Below, one piece after another: positions 1-9,797 of a stretch of DNA of 53,644 bases. Location of the stretch: NCBI GenBank assembly GCA_014621425.1, contig JAANBB010000282.1, positions 1-53,644 of the forward strand, written 5' to 3'. Numbering within the stretch: position 1 is the stretch's first letter; every line of letters starts with the position of its first letter. Position numbers and translations under genes: made by a program. Source of the DNA: Cylindrodendrum hubeiense (Eukaryota > Ascomycota > Sordariomycetes > Hypocreales > Nectriaceae). Below the pieces are notes generated by a model, which did no database searches, was not told the DNA's origin, and saw only the letters and a list, made by a program, of their open reading frames with translations.

Positions 1-1214
1 ACTAATTAAATTAATTTAGACTAAAAAAATAATAATCTTTATATTAATAAGATATTAAAAACCATAATTAATATAATAAAATCCTAACCTTAAAGACTTA
101 AATATAATTAATAGTAAAGAAAATTAAGGGAAAATTATAAATTAATACAAATAATATAGAAAATTAAGAAGATTTTACTAGGAGGATTAGGGAAGATCTC
201 ATTCCTCTACTAAGCTATCCTTTTAAAAGGTTTCTCTTGTATATTAATACTTCCTATCCTAAGGTCTCTGATCAGAGACCTTCCCTTTTATCCACTCTCC
301 CGGGTGGCCCCATATTTCTCGGCCCTTCCTGTCCGATGTGGCAATCCCCGCCACTTCACTGTCTATAGTGACCGCCTAATCACTATATGGGCTGTGATAC
401 TAGCCTGGACCTTTGTCCTTAATGTAGTACTTATTAATATGTATATCTTATAGTAGAAAAGGAAGTCACTTTGGAATATATTTATTATATAAGAGAGCTA
501 GTGTGAGGTACTGGTAGATAGCCTGATTATATAATTTAATATAATAGTAGCTTTATAGTAATATTTCTGAGCTAGTAATGAATTTATACTTATTATATAG
601 TATAAATATATTAAGTGAGGAAAATGTAGTTAGTGTGTTACTTGTTAAGGCTGGTAATTAGGTCAGGCCTATACATATAGCTCGCAGTGGCTTTCTAAGG
701 GACTGTTAGGTGAAGTTAATTATAATAGGCCTATAAGGGGGAAAATTAGTATTATGACCTCATATAGTTATAATAAGTGTAATATAGTGATTTATAATGC
801 CGGGAAGTGCTAGTATTATTAGTATAACCTAATTTAGTGTGGAGTGTAGGTATTAATTTTATACTAGATTTTAATTAGCTTATAATCTCTATTAGTATAC
901 GAAATGTACCTTATAGTATCTGAAGAGATACTCTTAGTTATATGCAAATCCAGGGGATTACTAGCTATGATTATATATTATTAATTATTATATTAGGATA
1001 TTAGAGCTTTTATTACTTAGTTTAAGGACTAATAGTGGAGTATTATATTAATCTTAAGATAATTTATATTAATCGTAGAATAATCTATAGTTTCTATAAG
1101 GGAAATAGGATATTAAGAGATATAGTATGGTATTATATTTATAATACTAAGCTATTTCTAAAATAGAATAGTATATTAGAAAGTATAATAAGCTTATTAT
1201 AAATATAAGAGGAT

Positions 1215-2100
1215 ATTTAATAGTATTTAATTTAATTTAGGTTTATCTTTAATTATAATTAGTATATTTTTAAAGTAATTCCTTATATTCTTATAATAAT
1301 CCCCTATAATCTTAATAGACTTTTTAATAAAGAATTTAAAGTTATATTAAATAAGTTCCTGGTTATCTTATAACTAAGATCTTATATAAATCTTAAACTT
1401 ATTAAAGTACTCTTTAATAGGATTGAGATTAGGTAAATATAATAACTAGTAAATACAAATTATACTAGTATCTATAATTATCTATATAATTCTATCTAAT
1501 TTGTGAAATGAGGTATTATCTATAATTAAAACTAATCTCAGTTTTAACTATCTATTATAATATTATAATAGATTTTCAAGAAATCTCTTAAAGACCTAGA
1601 TATTAATAATACCCTTATATAGCTTATAATATAGGATATTATCTTATATATATATAGAGATATTTTGCACTCTATTATCTTAGTGAAATCTCTTGATTTA
1701 TACTAGTATAATACCTTTAGGGGTATAATTATACTTTAGTATAATATTATCTTAATTATAATTATTTTCATTAATAAAAATTATCTAGTATAAAGGATAT
1801 TAGAATTACTTATAAAAGTATTTATCCTATAAATCTTAATTATACTCTTTTATTATATTTTAGGTTATCTTTTTATATTATTTAACTATCTTTAAGGTTT
1901 TACTAATAGTAAAATATAAGATATTAATACTAAACTCTCTATAGAGAAAGCCTACTATATACTCTTAGAATATATAAGAGTATTTAATAAGGTATTCCTA
2001 TAAGACTATCTATATATTTACTATTATTATTCTTTTTTAGCTAGCCTTTTCTTATAGGATATTAATAGTTTTAAATTAAAAGATATTAGATTATATATAA
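1215..2100 (-). mobile_element. Degenerate Tc1/mariner-type DDE transposase
   Basis: On the minus strand the translation, ignoring stops, follows a Tc1/mariner DDE transposase. It has a block like FINENNYN (family form FIDESGYN), then TPKG, then LVLIIDNTSFH (around 1490-1530), then YLPNLNPIKEYF. The spacing from the second Asp to the final acidic position is 34 residues, the DD34E arrangement. The first catalytic Asp now reads Asn and the final Glu reads Lys, as G-to-A changes on the coding strand would produce, and many stops interrupt the frame. It is dead. The helix-turn-helix N-terminus, terminal inverted repeats and TA target duplication could not be placed with confidence, so the ends are approximate. 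Confidence 0.8.
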
Positions 2101-2675
2101 GTAACTATTTATAGTGTGCATTTAATAAGCTTAGTAATATTCTTATCTTTAATATTTTTATTCTTATCCTATAGCTTAGTAAGAAGTATAGTTTATAGTT
2201 AACTATACTAAATAGTAAATAGATTAGGAATTATAATAATTAAAAGATAGTATATTATTATCTTATTAGAAACGTATTATCTATTATATATATTAGATAA
2301 TAATAAAAATATTTTCCTTAAACTGAGATTAATTACTTAAGGAGTCTATACCTTACTTAGATAAGGTATAGTCTTAGATAGATTAGCTATCCGTGAATAG
2401 TAATAGATAGAGTGCTCTTTTATAATCTTTAAGTAAAATTTATTTAGATAATTCTATTATATAAAAGCTAGCTTACTTTGAGATAAAGCTAGTGTTAATT
2501 AAAGAGTTATTATTATATATTCTGAATCTATACCTGATTATAGCCTTATCTGACATAATTATCCCTTATGATTATAGCCCTCTTATAATATAGTTTGGAG
2601 TATTTATAAATATCCTATTTATTTCCTTAATAGTACTAACTAGACTAGTTTATAAGTGTGCTTATTCTGGCTATT

Positions 2676-5600
2676 ATAGAAGTATTAGGTAGTGTTACTA
2701 GTATTATTATTATTATTAAACTATTAGTAAAAGTTATTTTATTCTGTGTTTAATACTCTAAAGGTATTAAGAATATTAAAGATGATATTAATTGATTATT
2801 ATGAGAAATTATTAGTTTGTAGACTGTCTTAATGGATATTATAAAGTTACTTGATAGCCTTGGTAATATAAAGCTTAAGAGCTCTTAGAAGCTAAGCTCC
2901 ACAGTTAAAAATAGCTTAGGAAAACTCTAAAAGATTAAATAAGAACTTTACCCGGATAAGATATATAAGATAATAAGCTATATTAGAATTCACATTTTAA
3001 AATAGCCCTTTAATAATAAAGATATAAAGAAGATAGTCCAGGATCTTACTTAGTATACTAACTCTATATCACTAATACTATAAATTAATTAGATATAGGT
3101 AGTGACTTTTCTTAGTATTAGTAAGCTTGCAAGCTAATAAATATACTGACTAGTATGCTTATTCTTAACTTTAATCTAAGAAATCTACTTGATTAACTTC
3201 CTATTACTAATAGTACTTCCTTTAACTCGTGCATTAAAGAATATAATCTGACCTGTCTACTGAATACCTGAGTGGAGTTCCTTAAGTAGATATTGAAATA
3301 GGTTAATAATCTGAGTGGAAAAGTAATATTTTAGCTTAATAATATAGCGAGTACTAGAAAGTTAATTATCTCCTATACCTTTACTTGCTTATAGTTTAGG
3401 ACAGGCTATTTTAGTATTAGCTTCTTCTTTAAGAGGGGAGAGCTAAACTGAGATAACTTAAACAAATTTATAATAATAATAGCTTACTAACTTATTAAAT
3501 AGGTATTAAATCTAGTATTAGTTATTAAAAAAGTACTTAAAGTTAATTTTACTCTTTCTTAATTAATTATATAAGAGTAGTTTACTTAATTTATTTTTAA
3601 GCTATTATTAAGGATAGATTAAATTATTCCTATTATTATAATAATTAATATCTTAGATAAGTGTAATAGTGATAAAGATATTAGACTCTTAATTAATTTC
3701 TTTTCTTATATATAGTCCTTGTAATTGTGCTAGCTAAGAGTTTTCTTTATAAGTAGGCTAGAGTTACCTATATAATTAGGTTTTAATGATATTAAGAATA
3801 TATATTAAGATCTTATTCTCTATAAAATACCTCTATTTATAATTGAGTATAATATATTAGTCTTTCTAGAATATAAATTAGGAATAATTTAAGATAATTA
3901 TAATATTTCTATAGAGGAGGAATAGAGGTTTTTATTAAAGTGACTATCTTAATCTGATATGAAGGTTCTTGTAAATATAGCTATTCTTCTCTTTATCTTT
4001 ATTATAATTGCTTGTTATTTTATCTCTGAGTATTAATATAATGACCCTGACTTGTAGTTTAAGAAGATTTTAGAGTATAGGGATATTAGTATTATTTCTA
4101 AGCTTAATATAATATATATACCTGTTCTAGATTAGTAGATTGTCAGCCTTTTATTATAAGATAGAGAGGATGTTATATAGAAATTTTGATAAATTATTAG
4201 TATAATTATTATTCTTAAAAGTCCTTTATTAATTTTAACTTTATTATAATTATTTAGTGTTTTTTAAGCTAATATTAAGTATAGATTAGACTAGCTTTAT
4301 TCTATCTTAAGTGTTCTGATCTTATTTAAGTTTCCTATATATTTATTATATCTATTATTCTGAGATTTCTTAGTAAATTTTATAAACCGTGATAAGACCC
4401 CCCTCTAGATTAATAAGAAGTAAATGTATTAGTAGATATTCAAAGAATGTCTGTGTATTATAAGTGAGTGTCTTTAATCTAATATATATAATATATAATC
4501 TCTTAGGATAGTCTGGATAGTTATTAATTATTAGAAGATTAAGGTATACCTTCTATTAGAACTTTAATATTATTATCTCTATTAGGTATATTATCTATAA
4601 TAGGTCAGGGTTTATATTTCTAATAGTAAAGATATTTATAATTTTCTAATAACTTACTTATTATATTAGCTAGAAGTATTAAGCCTTATAGGATAGGCTC
4701 TAGGGAGTCTAGGTCTTATTAAGATATTATAAATAGTACTTAAGATATATTAGATTATTTTGTAAAAATCTGGTAAATTAGCTAATACTATTTAAGCTTG
4801 ATAAGAGTAGAGAGCTCTTTAACTTCCTAGATAATGTTATATACTTTATCTTTATAAATATTTCTATTATTAACTTGGTACCCCTTTAGATATATAGCTC
4901 TCTGCTTGCTTTTATACTAAAGAAGAGCAAAATATATACTATTTTTAAGAGTATAATACCTTATTAGATATCTCTTTAAGTAGATCTAGCTAGCTATTAG
5001 GATCTGTGTTTATAAACACTCAAGGACTATAATAACTTAATTATATTAATAATCTTCTTATATAACTTAGTATTATTAGTATTAATCACTTATAAAAAGA
5101 TAATCTAAGTCTAGTATTCTAATATAGGTAAATATACCCAAATATTTAAGGGCTATAATAATTAGGTTATATTAATAGCCTTCTCATATAATTTAATACT
5201 ATTAATATTAGCTATTAATAATAAGATAATCTAGGTCTAGTATCTTAATATAAATAAATATACTTAGATATTTAAGAGCTATAATAATATAATTATATTA
5301 ATAACCTTCTTATATAACTTAATATTATTAGTATTAGTTATTAATAATAAGATAATCTAGGTCTAGTATTTTAATATAGGTAAATATACTTAGATATTTA
5401 AGGGCTATAATAGTTAGATTATATTAATAGCCTTCTTATATAACTTAATACTATTAATATTAGTTATTAATAATAAGATAATCTGGATCTAGTATCTTAA
5501 TATAAGTAAATATACTTAGATATTTGAGGGTTATAATAGTATAATTATATTAGTGATTTTCTTATATAATTTAATATTATTAATATTAATTATTAATAAT

Positions 5601-6983
5601 AAGATAATCTAGATTTAGTATTTTAATATAAGTAAGTATATTTAGACACTTAAGGGTTATAATAATATAATTATATTAATAGTCTTCTTATATAATTTAA
5701 TACTATTAATATTAGCTATTAATAATAAGATAATCTAGGTCTGGTATTTTAATATAAGTGAGTATATCTAGATATTTAAGGGCTATAATAATATAATTAT
5801 ATTAATAACCTTCTTATATAACTTAACATTACTAATATTAACTATTAATAATAAGATAATCTAAGTCTAATATCCTAATATAAGTAAATATATCTAGATA
5901 TTTAAGGATTATAATAATATAATTATATTAATAGCTTTCTTATATAACTTAATACTACTAGTATTAACTGCTAATAATAAGATAATCTAGGTCTAGTATT
6001 CTAATATAGGTAAGTATATTTAGATATTTAAGGATTATAATAATTAGGTTATATTAATAATCTTCTTATATAATTTAATATTATTAGTATTAGTTACTTA
6101 TAATAAGATAATCTAAATTTAATATCTTAATATAAGTGAGTATACCTATATACTTAAGGACTATAATAATATAATTATATTAATAACTTTCTCATATAAC
6201 TTAATATTACTAGTATTAATTACTAATAATAAGATAATCTGAATTTAATATCCTAATATAAGTGAATATATTTAGATATTTAAGGGCTATAATAACTAGA
6301 TTATATTAATAGCCTTTTTATATAATTTAGTACTATTAATATTAGCTACTAATAATAAGATAATCTGGGTTTAATACCCTAATATAAGTGAATATACCCA
6401 GATATTTAAGAGCTATAATAGCTAGATTATATTAATAGCCTTCTTATATAACTTAGTGCTATTAGTATTAGTTACTTATAATAAGATAATCTGGATCTAG
6501 TATCCTAATACGGGCAAGTATACCTAGACACTTAAGGGTTATAGTAATATGGTTATATCAGTGGCCTTCTCACATAACTCGGTACTGCTGGTATTAGCTA
6601 TTGATAATAAAATGATCCGGGTCTGGCACCCTGATACGGGTAAGTATATTATAGATGCTTATATTGGTATTACTAGTTCTTAGTTCTTGTTTTAACCTGG
6701 AGACCAAGAAGTCTTGACTAATATAGGAGCTTTTACTATTCTTATAGATCCTATCTTATCTATAACCCTATCTAATCTTAATAGACCTGATTATAGATCT
6801 GGCTATAATATTAGTACTGATTTTTGTTAGATTATTTGGAATAAAGAGAATCTGCTCTGGCTTCTAAAGGAGTTTTGGCTAGGATATTCTGTAATCTCTA
6901 GGTTAATAGTTATGATAGGGTATAATTCAGGCAAGGTACTATTAGTAAATATAGTATTAGATAAATTACTAGTAGTCTTATAG
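2676..6983 (+). pseudogene. RIP-inactivated NACHT-WD40 NLR (HET-E-like) gene
   Basis: The stop-ridden plus-strand translation follows a fungal STAND/NLR protein end to end. The likely start (ATG now ATA) is at 2676, with an N-terminal region like SIIIIIKLLVKVI that fits a fungal Helo-like STAND N-domain. The Walker A region is near 3347-3367, where GTGKST has decayed to STRKLI. ISFFFKRGE follows near 3410, then a Walker B region like IIIIINILDKC (about 3630-3660), IPLFIF-type and CRFI motifs near 3975-4020, and a SFRDFLVN-like block near 4350-4380. Thirteen WD40 units occupy 5022-6659. The tail includes GYNISTD and WNKENLLWL and ends at a TAG at 6981-6983. Besides point mutations, the frame shifts by one between about 4.70 and 4.81 kb. 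Family members control heterokaryon incompatibility and cell death; this copy cannot make a protein. Confidence 0.9.
5022..6659 (+). repeat. 13 x 126-bp WD40-coding tandem repeat, RIP-mutated
   Basis: The marker AAGATAATCT recurs at 5097, 5223, 5349, 5475, 5601, 5727, 5853, 5979, 6105, 6231, 6357 and 6483, with a diverged copy at 6609. That gives 13 units, each exactly 126 bp with no indels. 126 bp is 42 codons, the WD40 period of HET-E/D/R-type NLRs. The last unit is the least mutated and still reads SVAFSHNSVLL ... IRVWHPDTG, which matches the SVAFS-x-D and WD-x-x-TG core of WD40 repeats. The other units carry the same residues with more C-to-T damage. Confidence 0.93.
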
Positions 6984-7585
6984 TATGTTTAATTTAGTGT
7001 ACTTATCTATATTATTTTCTTATAATTTTGTCGTGGAGAGTTAAAGGGGATTATAGTAATTTATACTAGTAAGATATATATCTAGAATATTCTAGAAGTA
7101 TTTGCTATATGGGCTTTGATAAAGTCTCCGATATCTAGCCGAGGTAAGTGTCTTATATAACTTTAATTTATAGCTAAGTATATAATGTCCATTACTATAT
7201 AATATACACTATATGGAGTATTAACAATGAAGAAGAGAGTTTACTATGGAAGAAGGTAATTTTGCTCGTGACTGTAATTAGTTCAAAGTATTATTTATCT
7301 CTCTTAGATATCACAAAGAACATCTAGATTCTTGATGTGATGTTCGATGTGATGTAGGTATAAATATGATAACTCAGAATTTTGGTATTTTATTTTGTGC
7401 CAAGATCATCAAAACTTGTTCAGGGAACTACCTGGTATAGTTCATAGCACTCATTAATGAACACTATGTGAATTTAGCTTGTTTCCCTCACACCCTGTCA
7501 TTTCTTTGTTTCCAAGCAAGAACATGGCCCCGCATGCTTTGTCCTGATTCTAGAGAGTAGAGGCTGGAATCTCTTAGCTGAGAAG

Positions 7586-7592
7586 TATAAAA
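7586..7592 (+). promoter_or_regulatory. TATA-like element for the 7699 gene
   Basis: TATAAAA lies 107 bp upstream of the ATG at 7699, in the first normal-composition DNA after the RIP block. Position and sequence fit a core promoter; no transcript evidence is available. Confidence 0.4.
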
Positions 7593-7698
7593 GCGGAAAT
7601 AATTTCCATCTACTCTATAATAGTCTCAGACCAATTTCTTCAACACCAGACGGCAGAAGGAAAACCTGAAATCGGAAAATATCAGTTTGATAGGTACG

Positions 7699-8205
7699 AT
7701 GGCTGTCTCTACTCCCAAGCTCAGTTTCGTTGACAGCTTGACTCCTGAAGTCTCGGCTGCTTCTGAAAACCAAGGCCACCAATTCATCAGGCAGTGCTAT
7801 ATTCGTGGTCACCTCGAACCGGCTTTTAGCGCTCCATGCAAGGAGTGCACCGCCTGCAAGAAGAATTTCAAGGGTGACAGGGCATTATGCATTAAATGTC
7901 ATAATGCGACGTATGCTAAAAACAGAACCAAGTCGGAAGAACCCGACTCCTATCTGGACGAGTGCGAGAGGTGCAACAAGCGTACGTTGCATCTGGGTCC
8001 CGGATGGTGCATCATGTGCAACGCCACCCCGAATGAAGAGTTCTGCTGTTTCTGCGAAGAATGCGAGCTCGTCTTTCACCTTCCTCGTTTCGTGAATACT
8101 GACCGTGGCCAGGTCGTTAATATGCTGAAGGTTGAGAACATATGGTGCATGAAGTGCTCAGGGGTCGCAGGATCGTGGGAGAGGATGTTCGATGGTGATA
8201 CATGA
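7699..8205 (+). CDS. 168-aa CxxC-rich protein of unknown function
   Basis: I do not recognise the family. The first ATG of the open frame is at 7699 (the frame is open further upstream but only from a TTG). The protein has 16 cysteines, mostly in CxxC pairs: residues 47/50/53, 64/67, 89/92, 104/107, 116/117/119/122 and 150/153. This is the spacing of a multi-zinc-ribbon or treble-clef-like protein. There is no signal peptide or membrane segment, so a cytosolic or nuclear zinc-binding protein is more likely than a secreted effector. It is a single exon, normal in base composition, starts about 700 bp from the RIP block, and ends 90 bp from the convergent oxidoreductase gene. Nucleic-acid or protein binding is possible but not shown. 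Confidence 0.65.
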   Translation: MAVSTPKLSFVDSLTPEVSAASENQGHQFIRQCYIRGHLEPAFSAPCKECTACKKNFKGDRALCIKCHNATYAKNRTKSEEPDSYLDECERCNKRTLHLGPGWCIMCNATPNEEFCCFCEECELVFHLPRFVNTDRGQVVNMLKVENIWCMKCSGVAGSWERMFDGDT

Positions 8206-8295
8206 GCATCGACTGCTTGATATTCCGCAACGGGTGCGTTTTAGACGATTATATGAACAATTTATTTTATTTATATCTCTTGAGACTTGAATGTA

Positions 8296-9797
8296 TTATA
8301 GCTCAACGAGAAGCTTGCCTCCACTGATTTCACCCTTGCGCATCCGGTCCAGACCTTTGTTAACGTTGTGTAGACCGTCCTCAATATCAATAATTCTGGG
8401 TGGGACGATCGCACGAGAAGCCAACAGCCGTTCTAGCCAGCTGGACAACGCCTCGCCGATTTCGGGTACCTCGTGGTACAGCTTAACAGGCATAGTATGG
8501 AAGATAACTCCCGGGGGCTGCTCGCCCTTGGGGAGACCACTCATGCCTACCAGGTGAGCTGGGATGGTAGGCTCGGTGGGGGGTGTGCTGGGAGGTGAGT
8601 TGACTTGGGCGGCTCGCTTGGCCTCGGGGCCCAGCGCGCGCAGGAGGAGCTCGGCAGTCTCGCGACCTCGGGTATCGATACCGAACCGTAGCTTTCCGTT
8701 GGTGTTGGCGCGGAGGATGGTAATTGCTCGCTCGGGGTCGTGGCTATCGACGAGAAGGTCTGGTCGGAGGACAGGGTTTTCGGAGATTCTCACTCCATGC
8801 TTGGCGTTATCAACTACCAGAGCAACTTTGAGTCCCACGAGACGAGCTAGCTGCACCGCAATGCTTGCTGATGTAGACGATCCGCCCCAGATTGCGATCC
8901 AGTCCCCGGCCTTGGCGCCCTCGCTAGGCAGGATACCCTGCAAGCACTCTCCCCTGATGTCTTCGGGTAGTGATTCCTCGGGGATGCTTCGAACAAGGTC
9001 GTGGATGTTAGGACCGCCAAAGGCCCCGGTAAAGTCGACGCCGAGGCAAATTCCCAGTGACAAGGATGCCGCAACGAAGGCGACGCCGAGAGTAGCTCCC
9101 TCGCTAACGGTGATCTCCTTTGGGATTCTCACGACATTGAAGTCTGAGGCTACTACGTATTGTTGGTATGTGGCTTTTCGGAGGTCTCGGTAATCGGTTG
9201 AAATAACAATAACCTGTTGGGTGTTAGATTGAGCAAATACCTAGCGTTTATGAATTTCATGACTGACCTTATCGCCGGCCTTGACCCTTGATTGTCGATT
9301 GGCGGCTTGCACTACTGTGCCAGTAGCCTCACGTCCTGAGATAAAAGGAAGCTCTGGAATACCAAATCCGTAATCGCTAAGATGATGATTAGAAATTGCT
9401 GACGATACATCGCTGACAAATGTCACCAAGGCTCAACTCACGGAGATTTCCAATCAATTGGGTTCAACCCAATGGTGCTCGTCCGCACCAACAGCTCATG
9501 ATCGTGGTTTGTGGTCGGAAGCACATATCCATTGGTAACTTCGTACTGTTGCCTCACTCCGTGTAATAGGAGCACAGTTTGGGTATCTGGTAGTTGGATG
9601 GCGGGGTTCGAGTCGATCGACTGAACTGATTCGGCTCGGCTGGCCTGAAATGACTCGATTGATGGGAGTTCGACAGAACGAGGCACGTCGTCGAACTGAG
9701 AAGCTGGCTGGAACTCGGGGATTGATTCGGCGTCTGCTATCCGGAAATCGTTGACCGGCTCAGCAGTGAGCGGGACAAAAGAAGTGCCGAACCTCAT
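8296..9797 (-). CDS. MDR-superfamily NAD(P)H oxidoreductase (TOXD/enoyl-reductase type)
   Basis: Three exons (9797-9442, 9376-9268, 9213-8296) join in frame to 460 aa. The GroES-like fold starts near residue 75, with GLNPIDWK, the block around PFISGREATGTVV, and GDKVIVIS at the exon 2/3 joint. A Rossmann segment carries WIAIWGGSSTSA (G-x-G-x-x-x pattern). No structural-zinc cysteine cluster is visible, so this is a zinc-independent MDR reductase of the kind found among trans-enoyl reductases and toxD-like proteins. The substrate is unknown. The N-terminal 75 residues before the fold are acidic, Ser/Pro-rich and longer than the family norm. The frame stays open upstream to about 9926 without an ATG, so 9797 is the only in-frame start seen. 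It is convergent with the CxxC gene. Confidence 0.85.

Larger units (their letters stand above)
1..7100. other. AT-rich RIP-mutated block
   Basis: The first 7.1 kb is overwhelmingly A+T, dominated by TA dinucleotides and nearly lacking CA/TG, and every frame is broken by TAA/TAG. This is the pattern left by repeat-induced point mutation, the fungal premeiotic C-to-T mutation of duplicated DNA. Composition returns to normal between about 6.95 and 7.5 kb. An island near 225-420 is clearly less affected. Inside are remains of a mariner transposase and an NLR gene, both still identifiable at the protein level if C-to-T changes are allowed for. The rest of the block (1-1200 and 2110-2670) shows no recognisable coding remnant. 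Confidence 0.9.
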
